Shown piece after piece: positions 21,801 through 26,757 of a stretch of DNA of 64,000 nucleotides (within the stretch, counting starts at the first letter, position 1; each line of letters begins with the position of its first letter). The stretch comes from a virus, in the IMG/VR virus record IMGVR_UViG_3300010158_000045, positions 1 through 64,000 of that record; one strand, written 5' to 3'. The notes under the pieces are model-generated. The model was not told the DNA's origin, did not search any database, and was given only the letters and a program-made list of their open reading frames with translations. The translations under genes were made by a program, and so were the position numbers.

Positions 21801-21810
21801 TACGTGGTAA
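6850..21810 (+). CDS. Giant (4986 aa) baseplate/tail structural protein, mosaic of beta domains
   Basis: One uninterrupted frame of almost 15 kb. The N-terminus (SVELLPNFYKTDPNKRFLQ, LDQ-type helix, NFQNYYWLPYGP) matches the large structural protein that follows gp6 in aquatic T4-like phages, in the place of T4 gp7. Visible segments: five short repeats resembling CBM5/12 (ChtBD3) carbohydrate-binding modules at about 1434-1462, 1567-1594, 1745-1771, 4751-4801 and 4824-4871 (W-x4-Y-x2-G-D-x-V pattern); a propeller-like array with FG-GAP-type strands at about 2155-2815 (for example ILVGAPFSLD); G-x-GY-x3-P repeats at about 3221-3264 and 3579-3652; repeated DG-x-T-x2-F units at about 4190-4400; and an RRGTHGTGTPRIHPIGTPVQD motif near 4690. 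No separate gp8 or gp10 gene follows, so part of their role may be inside this protein. That fusion idea is inference. Confidence 0.8.
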   Translation: MADITNPFGDKKPLSVELLPNFYKTDPNKRFLQATVDQLIQPGVVKKINGFIGRQDSKATVGTDIFLNAATTDRQNYQLEPGITVNDTLGNNLFFKDYIDYINQLSVLGANTSNHARINKEEFYSWDPHIDWDKFVNFQNYYWLPYGPETIRVYGQQATAISTFNIDLQVEGSNNQLVFTPDGLAPNPVIKLYRGQTYTFNINTPNNPISIRLARSLQSLDKYNTGVSQQSVDSGTIIFKVPTDAPNILYYQSDRELTLGGAFQILSIDQDSYIDVESEILGKATYTLSNGTALSNGMKVTFAGNVSPAKYASGEFYVEGVGSSIVLINKQVLEVSSVYTVEQTILFDATPFDSTAFSDTSAFAQLKDYITINRASTDHNPWSRYNRWFHKDVIAASAHFNGNYPDTDQLQRAIRPIIEFQANLKLFNFGTSAVADIDLIDNFTTDAFSIIEGSKGYNVDSIALSQGQKILFTADTDKFVKNNIYQVEFVDVKHLNSGSRQLHLVKIAEPQLNQVVLVRAGTTNQGLMYWYNGTTWIKTQTKTAINQAPLFDVVDSNGKSFSDLTVYEGSTFAGTKIFSYKISSTGTVDPYLKFPLTYKNIANIGDIVFNFNLILDSFIYKDVTTVINKNISTGFLSYKTYSGNTEYVNGWQKCSNTAVQAGIRIYKNSNITNNFNIDVFDDTDNLDDLEVKVFINGIFLNRNFYSIIDAGQYKQVLLKTSIGLTDVLTIKTYSNKPINSNGHYEIPINLQNNPLNDAIENFTLGEVIDHFSSIVSNIPLKVLSSVAENTVSNQSFDPDYVNVRDLGNITQYGTKFVQHSAPASLNLYHITSQANNAIKSIEQSRDDYIKFKKLFVSVAETISNNNIPRKQVDEILKIINSDKINSQPYYFSDMSPYGSSVSTTIEVIDYRIKNYPLNNIFNLDTLSEKAVGVYVNDVQLIYGQDYTFNLQGFVTITYSLSNGDSVSIYEYDSTDGCFIPETPTKLGIFPKFAPKIYLDTTLITPRTMIQGHDGSQILAYNDYRDNIILELEKRIFNNIKISYDADLFDIDDIIPSYTRKTDYSLAEYNQVIAPSFYKWMSLIDQDYTKNTSFSPANPFTYNYIGTASPTGTDIPGYWRGIFRYFYNTDRPNLCPWEMLGFTLEPEWWTTAYGPSPYTSDNLVMWSDISKGLIKGDGTSPPVINPKHIKSFLLNHIPVDESGNLISPAAAGLAIGALTTSIENNFKFGDIGPVESAWRRSSHYPFSVLLANMLLFPAHAFSVLLDRSRVVKNISNQIIYSPTGLVIKPSDVILPSIASNSVRVQTSGIINYIVNYILSDNLKSYTAYKYDLTNIQTNLSHRIGGFTSKQKFNLILDSKTPLSTNSVFVPQEDYTVILNKSSPIKKICYSGVVITKLANGFEVRGYTTTQPYFVYYPYLQSGTTVTIGGISEAYTVWTPNENYVAGKIVRYVNQYYRVKTSHVSTDTIQTQYFASLGSLPIIGGKSAVFRKTWDRSTKITVPYGTQFETIQEVVDFLLGYGEYLKDQGFIFDDFNANLQIVTNWETSAKEFLFWTTQNWSSGQDKWDDWVPSKGFAYNDIVRYNGEYYKAIQNILPNIVFQIAGFAKLDGLNTQGNSVLSLSPAADKIIFNTTLSVVDDIRNQFNGYEIYKVDGTPLEAIFINSYRSDNAVSYSPRTGDGIYGATFYLIQHEHVVLLNNNTMFNDTLYNPPTGYKQDRIKVSGYVSTDWYGGFDIPGFILDLAKITEWQTWTDYDLGDIVKHKEFYYTASKFLAGSAKFVDNDWIKLNEKPSTQLLPNWTYKAGQFTDFYSLDSENFDSGQQRVAQHLIGYQKRQYLDNIIQDDVSEYKFYQGMIREKGTQNVLNKLFDVLSADNKESLTFYEEWAIRVGQYGANNAFENIEFTLDRTTFTNNPQGFELVNAVEYNVVKDFIIRQTPNDIYLKPAGYNSSPWPLNKNYQKFLNNSGHVRKSEVFKSLKTLGDITGIDPETGAKYNITTFDNNCYVHVAFDASSWNVYKFTDLQISITNVSYANSILTLTTRNLINLSVGDYIGISQVDILTGFYQVSSVELNSFTLDAKISGFPTPFTQAGQLVIYGFVSQRVAKLDDLDNIITAQPSTGDKVWVDDNGFGKWATLEYSLVYNKTEIANTFPADNLNFGKNLIINKDGNIAVTAMSTGEIRIWDKAGQASSWVERQTISLPVELVGTNTPNNLSTVLAISDDAKWLAVGSPLAGNIPTKYKGELSVVRYYQVKDVVSFTNSSSVAEFYESLSLHYGGYNATTQMPDLTKWKKIPYLTLDVNGTPSYLANEGVVSLYQKDGNNIFTLVDHIVSPTSRDTTTFTPNGFVSANLTADEQFGSSIVFADNVLWVSAPGYKTLDYTSVYQHFYAPYIKQGIVRKFAYDQVIFATSAYNPVGSSGTTVVVTSTIGILPNMAVTGTGFTNQYVVSVIDSTRLQLSVAPTSTPSGELNFSNTYWHLDFTLSGHRGPIGTTNFPQSFIRNGTTATVKFAIGTEFDYTSPLYTVGSQITVSGTPYNTFNGTFTVTSCSTTELTYTVATTADTADNTPYNRRAPGGFGGGAVLFDAVVQPTNSYGNKLRVSLDNSKLVVSGISEGAYGTVYIYNRPNSATTSPEYFVIMGADYFFGVGLDLSSSGNYLAIGDITTSVSKINQGSVSIFKFNTESEIFEPYQVLTNHASKSSGYFGTNLGFMNGEQTLVIYSQDEDTSQNTKFDAKLTTFDKRSTVFTATHTNSGRIDIYDRYLTKWVYSDTLETTNEEFDGFGLGFAVGANHILVGAPFSLDSIFKSGKIYDYYKKLNALNWNVAHYEIEKPDPKKIKKAFLYNKATGTLIKYLDVIDVSQGKIAGAAEEEIKFKTFYDPAIYSESTGVYTVVQDSQQSWTKSQVGMLWWNLSTAKFIDSYDNDVVYRNTNWNTLATGASIDIYEWVESTILPSVWDKRADTTAGLAANISGTSLYGDAVYSKVTKFDTIAQTNKYTYYFWVKNKKIIPNVSGRYLSALDVSLLISNPRGYNYSYLALTGANSFSLVNVANDLIDVNVVLSVEYWTIDKLDQNIHSQYKLISNDANTILPTIIEQKWADSLCGNDLFGRLVPDPALPPKLKYGIQNRPRQSMFVNRFEALKELADRVNSTLALNQIVKTRNISRLKSYDKQPSKNTGLYDLVKTTEVSIPLINTGAFSKPILGEPTISNGKIIDIPIINAGRGYLFAPYITIVGTGIGAKVQSVINAAGQITGVTIINSGEGYTVNTTASIRNFSVLIESDSEAEGFWSIYSYEPSTKIWSRIQTQSYDVRNFWEYADWYAPGFNKFSPIDYSVDNYYGLNTITTELTQIVKIRNTNAGGWSLLEKYANSKSSDWTQSYRVVGLQEGTIQLKSSLYQSINTPLGYDGSIYDNVVYDNSPNIELRIILETLKDDILIGNLKQDYLNLFFTTIRYALSEQLYLDWIFKTSFIKSTHNVGLLDQPVTYRPDNLSNFQDYISEVVPYRTTIREYISSHTAIDQENTLISDFDLPPIFEDNSNTVINPYVKNGSMIVDDANIQVYPWKNWLQNVGFTITSINIVDGGSGYISEPVVSITSDSGSGATARAFFANGIVNRITLLTPGAGYLSAPTITISGGLSVGGTQATAAAVIGKGVVRSNLIKIKFDRTTYSYYVTQLSVTQTFAGRSGIVQFQLKWAPDIKIGNSSVTVDGVVVLRDLYKLTIITSKKNNTTQYSGLITFLTAPATGSVVIVNYNKDESLLNAADRIQYYYQSSKNTVGSDLAQLMTGIDYGGVIIDGLSFDVATGWGTLPYYSDKWDSADPTFNDYIVTVRANTHSFTLPYTPSTGTQLNVYYIQKNVDVGVSDGVNLNYPFSLRDTFVETSAEYDAVSVTIQTSYVAPPTYIASTTIRVTSTVGIRPGMSVFGTGFVVDPKTLVPLQKVISVNSVNSTVLLTSPPNVRPVGVLSFTFNIPGSFNLYVDNADGVLVGDLVSTTVSSCFGNDTVVVGVDTVNKIVKLNQIIYRIVPYNTTITFSRKISVVFYNYNAILPSPAAIGTRIIITGVLDSIRLDDPYYGVDFDPAHPDNPYQTNQSAVMVSPVGDNNTNTFVIPDTFDVYDGDQFIIRQSTSDGSIKPLEQDYDTALSGGNMVYSTATGISPDEIIVDGDDLISPTTSPAPEEVVPGQIVDALAIKVYDQPNSGSANIKVDKYFADGKTKSFAITQTFNNERAIIVKNNNVISSYTTDYVVDYKNKLVNFTFAPNAGNIISIFSFGFNGSNIIDIDSFVGDGSTTEFLTKAPWLTYETGLVYVNGVAASVELFKTDSTYDSANRTGIRFGLAPLVDSVINYVIVSGTQQTFSIAKTETIVADGVKNTYNLSYPVGNTLPAESNIIVRVDNTILPNPTNQYFTIENNNLSYTIDKARALPYSIIISNILVYVSGKKLNLGTDYVIDLGGITVNITKQNYNIYKGKTLAISIIQTNGYTYLPDTQQILFNTVYTPSNTIEVMSFYNHDILDIERTAFNITTNISYTQDTVAYFTYTGLGAGILPVDRTVLSDAYVWVMKNNVLLTPSVDYKLSDNKKSIILEITPARNDVYSLMTFNNNVLVPGISYMQFKDMLNRTHFKRLSKNKQTKLATDLRYNDIAIQLIDASNFDLPNTTLNKPGVIEIYGERIEFYQIEGNTLSQLRRGTHGTGTPRIHPIGTPVQDIGPSETLPYSESSLVTTVISTGTNIVPLPFVPTKSGIKQWFTKLGFTLKDNHNGANGYTINDVVIYNNLYYVNIKTYVFDKKNIILPTNKVYWELYDTKVPVGFEQCDELEVFIAGYNDAIEWIEKTSYTVGVIVKVASYTYRCISAHTSSTNFLNDKANWQFFVGNLRLKKQPYKVHNETISPYSPAGDVKLDAEFAVDGVSPSLRLTNLIPAGTQITVVRRKGTRWDSSLNIQYDDNAIANFLKATPGIWYHDKVVLTTSTTFTGTFDNSSTGFDDSTDTW

Positions 21811-21828
21811 CAAAGGAAAATAATAAAA

Positions 21829-24492
21829 ATGTCGCAACTAATAATTAATACAAAAGCAGGCGCCGCAGATAGTTTAAAATCTGGCGCCGCTAAAATCAAC
21901 AGTAATTTTACTGAACTATATTCGCTATCCTTGCCATCGCTGATTGGAAATAGCGGAAAATATTTAACAACAGACGGTAACCTTGTTAGCTGGCAACCAT
22001 TCCAAGCAACTAACGGAGTAGTCACTACGGCTGCCTATTCAGATCCTGTTTGGATTACTAGTTTAAACTATTCAAAATTAATAAACACTCCAAATTTAGG
22101 AATCTATTTAACTGCTGAAAGTTTATCAGTTAGAACAAGTATTGCCAGCGGTAACGGAGCGTTGAGTTATTCCGGCGGACAATTCACTTACACACCACCA
22201 GTTGTGCCTACATATACTATTAATACGGCTAGTCCTGCTGGCACAGGTAGTTTAAGTATAAGCGGAAGTGTTTTTACCTACACTCCACCAAATGTATCGT
22301 CTTTGATTTCCTTAACTAGTTTAAGTGTTATTAATACTACACCATCTGGCGTTGGCGGCATATCTTATAATAGTTCTACAGGTTTATTTACATTTGTACC
22401 TCCAGCCGCAACTACCACAATAACAGGCAATGCTGGAACAGCAACAGCTTTGCAAACTGCTCGTACTATTAATGGTGTTAGTTTTGATGGAACTGCAAAT
22501 ATCACAGTTCCCGCTACTACTATTGCTAGTTCTTTAACAACACTACCTACAACAGTTATTAATTCTAGTTTGCAAACCGTTGGAACACTATCAGGTTTGA
22601 ACGTTACTGGAAATACTGTTATTACTGGAAACCTAACAGTAACTGGTACAACAACAAGTACCAGTACTAGCACTTTAAGTGTAGCTAATAAAACAATTAT
22701 TGTTAGTAACGGCAGTACAAGTAGTGCATTAAGTGATGGTAGCGGATTACAAGTGTACGGCCCAACGCCAAATCCTACTTTTTTATATACTCACGCTAAT
22801 ACTAGTTTTACAAGTAATATTCCTATTGTTGCCAGCACATTCACTGGAAATTTAACTGGTAACGTAACTGGTAACGTAACTGGTAACGTAACTGGTAATG
22901 TAAGTGGAACTGCTGGTACTATAACTGGAATTTATAGCGGAACATTAACAACGGGTCAAATAACTTCAGCGTTAGGATTTACTCCAATACAGTTGAGTAG
23001 TCTAAGTGTTGGAGCAAATGCGGCCGCCAACGGATCTGGAGCTATCAGTTATGCTAGCGGTGTGTTCACATATACCCCTCCAAATTTATCAACATATCTT
23101 AATATCAATAGTTTAAGCATAACAACAAATGCAGCCAGCGGAACTGGTGCATTAAGTTATTTGAATGGAGTGTTTTCGTTTACACCGCCAAATCTATCAA
23201 CATACTTAACAGGAATTACTGGTAATCAAGTTACTACAGCATTAGGGTATACACCTTTACAATCTACTAGTTTAAGTGTGCTTACCAATACTGCTAGTGG
23301 TGGTGGCTCTTTAAGTTACAGTGGTGGAGTATTTACTTTTACACCGGCCAGCGTTCCAAGTTATAGTGTGTCAACAAGTCCAACAGCTAATGGCGGCGGT
23401 AGTTTAAGTTTAAATGGAACTACATTCTTGTTTACTCCAGCAAGCATACCAACTTATAATGTACAAACAAATAGTGCAAGTGGTTCTGGTGCATTAGGAT
23501 TAAGCGGTTATACATTCACATATACTCCTCCGTTAATACCTACAGTACCAACTTATACAGTAACATCTAATACAGCTAGCGGTAACGGAAGTTTAAGTTT
23601 AAGTGGAAACACATTTTCGTTCACTCCGGCTTTAGTGCCAACATACACAGTGTCGTCAAACACACCAAGCGGAAACGGAGCGTTAAGTTTAAATGGAAGT
23701 GTATTTTCATTCACGCCTCCAGTTATTCCTGTAGTACCAACTTATACAGTAACTACTAATTCTGCCAGCGGTGGCGGTGCACTGAGTATCAGCGGTAATA
23801 CATTCTTTTTCACGCCAGCCGCCCAGTATAGTTTACCAACGGCTACCACCAGTGTTACAGGAGGTGTAAAAATTCCAGCTGTGGCAACCAGCGGCATTAC
23901 AAATAGTACAGGCACTATTGGTTTAGCCACTGCAAGCGACACACAATTGGGCGGCGTCAAAGTTGACAACAGCACAATAACAATTACCAGTGGAGTTATC
24001 AGTGTTTCGGCAGCATCTACAACACAACTTGGTGCTGTTAAAATAGATGGCACGACTATATCTATTAATGGTAGCGGACAATTAACATCTAGCGGTGCAG
24101 GCTTGTCTAGTCGAACAACAGTTTCAACGACAACAGCTAGCATTGCATATCAAACAAGCGCCACGGCAACGGTAGTAGCAGCCAAAGGTTATGCATTGTA
24201 CAGTATACAAGCAAGTGCAGGCGCCTGGATTACAATTTATACAAGCTCAAGTGCGCAAAGTGCAGATAGTTCACGAGCAATAACTACTGATCCCACACCG
24301 GGAAGCGGTGTAATAGCAGAGATAATTACTACTGGTGCAGTATCAAATACAACTTATTTTACTCCAGCTGTAATGGGATTCAATGCAGACGGCACTCCGG
24401 GGACAAACATGTATTTGAAGATTTATAATAATAACAGTGCCGGTGCATCTGCAATAACAGTTACAATCACGTACTTAAAACTAGAAGCATAA
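21829..24492 (+). CDS. Repeat-rich tail fibre-like protein (887 aa)
   Basis: The N-terminus has IINTKAGAADSLKSGAAKINSNFTELY, a common attachment segment of phage tail-associated proteins. From about residue 95 to 665 a degenerate unit of roughly 25-40 residues recurs (SLSVxTNxASGxGALSYSxGVFTFTPP). Residues about 665-765 contain two LGGVKVD/LGAVKID units typical of trimeric phage fibres. The final 120 or so residues look like a compact beta domain (YSIQASAGAWITIYTSS). Four tandem 12 bp units occur at 22858-22905. It starts 18 bp after the giant gene with AAAGGA upstream and probably forms part of the fibre or baseplate periphery. Host-binding specificity cannot be read from the sequence. Confidence 0.7.
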   Translation: MSQLIINTKAGAADSLKSGAAKINSNFTELYSLSLPSLIGNSGKYLTTDGNLVSWQPFQATNGVVTTAAYSDPVWITSLNYSKLINTPNLGIYLTAESLSVRTSIASGNGALSYSGGQFTYTPPVVPTYTINTASPAGTGSLSISGSVFTYTPPNVSSLISLTSLSVINTTPSGVGGISYNSSTGLFTFVPPAATTTITGNAGTATALQTARTINGVSFDGTANITVPATTIASSLTTLPTTVINSSLQTVGTLSGLNVTGNTVITGNLTVTGTTTSTSTSTLSVANKTIIVSNGSTSSALSDGSGLQVYGPTPNPTFLYTHANTSFTSNIPIVASTFTGNLTGNVTGNVTGNVTGNVSGTAGTITGIYSGTLTTGQITSALGFTPIQLSSLSVGANAAANGSGAISYASGVFTYTPPNLSTYLNINSLSITTNAASGTGALSYLNGVFSFTPPNLSTYLTGITGNQVTTALGYTPLQSTSLSVLTNTASGGGSLSYSGGVFTFTPASVPSYSVSTSPTANGGGSLSLNGTTFLFTPASIPTYNVQTNSASGSGALGLSGYTFTYTPPLIPTVPTYTVTSNTASGNGSLSLSGNTFSFTPALVPTYTVSSNTPSGNGALSLNGSVFSFTPPVIPVVPTYTVTTNSASGGGALSISGNTFFFTPAAQYSLPTATTSVTGGVKIPAVATSGITNSTGTIGLATASDTQLGGVKVDNSTITITSGVISVSAASTTQLGAVKIDGTTISINGSGQLTSSGAGLSSRTTVSTTTASIAYQTSATATVVAAKGYALYSIQASAGAWITIYTSSSAQSADSSRAITTDPTPGSGVIAEIITTGAVSNTTYFTPAVMGFNADGTPGTNMYLKIYNNNSAGASAITVTITYLKLEA
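22858..22905 (+). repeat. Tandem 12 bp repeat (GGTAACGTAACT), four units, in frame
   Basis: Three identical copies of GGTAACGTAACT and a fourth with substitutions follow one another in frame, encoding GNVT-GNVT-GNVT-GNVS. A related GNLT codon set precedes them. A multiple-of-three unit in a fibre gene can change copy number without breaking the frame. Confidence 0.9.
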
Positions 24493-24493
24493 T

Positions 24494-26080
24494 ATGACCA
24501 CAGTCAATAAAAATGTCAACGACCAGATAATGATTAGTCTGTATCTTGTAAGAGATACCCACGAAAATGGAATGACTTTAAAAGAATATGCAGATGCTGT
24601 GCTTGAAGGCCAAGAACCAATTTTAGGTCACAGTTCGTTTGTTTATCAATTTGGTGCGACAGATGAAAATTTGCAAAAAGCTATAGACTGGGCCCGTGCA
24701 AATAATTTTTCTATTCATGAATCGCATCACGGACAAAGTGTAGTCAAAGTTACAGGGTCAGTGGGTGCTTTTAATAGTGCATTTAACATTACATTACAAG
24801 ATGTGACGGATGGTGGTAGAACTTACATGATGCCAAATGTTGCTCCGACTATTCCTCAAGCAATGATAGGTATAATTGAAAGTGTTCCTGGATTTGACGA
24901 AAGTTTTATTGCTGTAAAACATGCAACAAAATATGATCCTCTAGATTATCCTGGCGCTGATCCTACGATTGCTAATCCTGCAATAGCAGTAACACCCATA
25001 CAAATGAGTACAGCTTATAAATCACCGACCGGTGACGGATATGGTGTGTGTATTGGAATTTTTGAATTAACTTATAGTGGTTATGTTACAGGATATAACG
25101 CCACGGATGTTACAAATAGCTTTTCTCGTATCGGGCTAACTGCTCCAACAATTACAAATATAAATGTAAATGGAGCAACAGTAAGTTCAACCAGCGATGC
25201 AGAAAGTATGCTGGACATTTATTGTTCAGGAGGCGCCGCGCCTCGAGCAAAAATAGCATACTATACAGCACCAAATGGTGGAACACAGAACATCATTGAC
25301 AATATCAATGCGTGTGCAAACGATACTGTAAACAATCCTTGCGTACTTGATATAAGCTGGGGAATTGGCGATGGCACAGTATTTGATTCAGCATTGCAAG
25401 CCTGCGTGACCAAAGGCATTACAGTTTTTGTTAGTTCAGGCGATAGCGGTGCAAACAATTTAAGTATGGCGCAAACTTGTTGCAGTCAATATATGGTATC
25501 AGCCGGTGGCACGACTACAGTACTAGATGGCAGTAATAACATCAGTAGCGAAGTTGCATGGAGCGGAAGTGGCGGCGGTATTAGCAGTTCAGTGCCCTTG
25601 CCCAGTTGGCAAACTGGTTTAACCTCGACTACTAAAACAGCCAGCTCAACAGGTTCTCCAACTGCTTTACCTCGCCGAGGTGTTCCTGATATCAGTGCTC
25701 CTGCAAATCCGTCTACCGGCTGGACATTTTATGTAAACAACTCCTTGCAGACCTGGGGCGGTACCAGCGCCAGCGCACCGTTTTTAGCAGGCACTTGGGC
25801 AAGATTAACTGCACTATTAGGCACTAGAGTACCGTTTGATATGTCTATTTGGTATAGTAATTCTTCAATGTTCACTGATACTACAAGCGGTGATAATAGA
25901 AATGGATATACTACTGGTTATACTACAACCGCAGGCTGGGATGCTGCCACAGGGTTAGGCAGTCCAAAGGTAGATCAAATTTACAAATACTTCCATACCG
26001 GATCGACATTCCCTAAACAAAATTACGGATTTAGGTCTACAGGCCCAGTTTATCCTCGGAAAACAACAGGTGCCCGATAA
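24494..26080 (+). CDS. Peptidase S53 (sedolisin/kumamolisin-type serine protease) with pro-domain
   Basis: 528 residues. Residues about 10-140 match the pro-kumamolisin activation domain (SSFVYQFGATDENLQKAIDW, VVKVTGSVGAFNSAFNITL, TIPQAMIGIIESVPGFDE). The catalytic domain (about 160-500) has the sedolisin residues: Glu237 and Asp241 in DAESMLDIYCSGGAAP, the oxyanion Asp317 in VSSGDSGA, and nucleophile Ser425 in GGTSASAP. The calcium site at the C-terminus is recognisable around Asp462 and Asp483 (AGWDAATGLGSP). All expected catalytic residues are present, so it should be an active endopeptidase after self-processing. No signal peptide is visible. It lies between two fibre-type genes, which suggests a virion or entry role, but that is inference. 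Confidence 0.92.
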   Translation: MTTVNKNVNDQIMISLYLVRDTHENGMTLKEYADAVLEGQEPILGHSSFVYQFGATDENLQKAIDWARANNFSIHESHHGQSVVKVTGSVGAFNSAFNITLQDVTDGGRTYMMPNVAPTIPQAMIGIIESVPGFDESFIAVKHATKYDPLDYPGADPTIANPAIAVTPIQMSTAYKSPTGDGYGVCIGIFELTYSGYVTGYNATDVTNSFSRIGLTAPTITNINVNGATVSSTSDAESMLDIYCSGGAAPRAKIAYYTAPNGGTQNIIDNINACANDTVNNPCVLDISWGIGDGTVFDSALQACVTKGITVFVSSGDSGANNLSMAQTCCSQYMVSAGGTTTVLDGSNNISSEVAWSGSGGGISSSVPLPSWQTGLTSTTKTASSTGSPTALPRRGVPDISAPANPSTGWTFYVNNSLQTWGGTSASAPFLAGTWARLTALLGTRVPFDMSIWYSNSSMFTDTTSGDNRNGYTTGYTTTAGWDAATGLGSPKVDQIYKYFHTGSTFPKQNYGFRSTGPVYPRKTTGAR

Positions 26081-26101
26081 AACTAGCACATTATAAACAT
26101 T

Positions 26102-26109
26102 GATAAATA
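26102..26109 (+). promoter_or_regulatory. T4 late promoter-like octamer (GATAAATA)
   Basis: GATAAATA sits 20 bp before the ATG of the next structural gene, in the 49 bp gap after the S53 gene. It matches NATAAATA. Promoter function is inferred. Confidence 0.5.
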
Positions 26110-26129
26110 TTAGATAAAGAGAGACCAAC

Positions 26130-26747
26130 ATGCAGAGTAAAGATCTAACCGGAATCCACATTGAAGGACATATTAAAATATGGGATCCTGAAAGTAAGGA
26201 AGTCTATATTAATAAACGTAACGCAATTCATTACGAAAACATTAGTACAGCCCTAGCCAACAGTTTATCCAACAATAACGATGGCGGATTTATCAGCCAA
26301 ATGTCGTTTGGTAACGGCGGAACCGCAATCGATCCAACTGGAATTATTACATATTTTACTCCGAATAGTACAGGTAGTAATGCTGGTTTATACAATGAAA
26401 CATATCATAAAATAGTCAATCAAAATTCTAGTAGCAATGCAGATCCTACAAGAAATTACATGGAAGTTAGACACGTCACCGGCACAAATTATAGTGACAT
26501 ATTTGTGACTTGTTTATTAGATTATGGCGATGGAAATGATGCAGGACAAAGCGCATTTGATAATACAAATAATAATAACAGTACGTTTGTATTTGACGAG
26601 CTTGGATTAAAAAGTTACAGTGCTACTGGAAATCCGTTATTATTAACACACGTAATTTTCCACCCTGTACAAAAAAGCCTTAATAGACTTATACAAATTG
26701 ATTATACAGTAAGGCTTCAAAGTTTAACCGGCCTAGTGTCAGTTTAA
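26130..26747 (+). CDS. Conserved phage virion structural protein (205 aa)
   Basis: 205 residues, beginning SKDLTGIHIEGHIKIWDPES and containing ISQMSFGNGGTAIDPTG. Proteins with this opening and the FGNGG motif occur near tail fibres in T4-like aquatic phages, but I cannot assign a name. It is beta-rich with Asn/Gly-rich loops and ends with strands ALTHVIFHPVQKSLNRLIQIDYTV-like in character. A strong ribosome-binding site (AAAGAGAG) lies just upstream. It stands 10 bp before the first collar fibre gene and is probably a fibre connector or baseplate component. Confidence 0.6.
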   Translation: MQSKDLTGIHIEGHIKIWDPESKEVYINKRNAIHYENISTALANSLSNNNDGGFISQMSFGNGGTAIDPTGIITYFTPNSTGSNAGLYNETYHKIVNQNSSSNADPTRNYMEVRHVTGTNYSDIFVTCLLDYGDGNDAGQSAFDNTNNNNSTFVFDELGLKSYSATGNPLLLTHVIFHPVQKSLNRLIQIDYTVRLQSLTGLVSV

Positions 26748-26757
26748 GGAATAAGAA

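Noticed and set aside
22858-22905. CRISPR-like repeat array
   Set aside because: The 12 bp units are directly contiguous without spacers and encode a GNVT repeat in frame.
24494-26080. Subtilisin (S8) protease
   Set aside because: There is a pro-kumamolisin domain, a Glu-x3-Asp pair and an Asp oxyanion residue with SGDSG, which indicate S53, not the Asp-His-Ser triad of S8.
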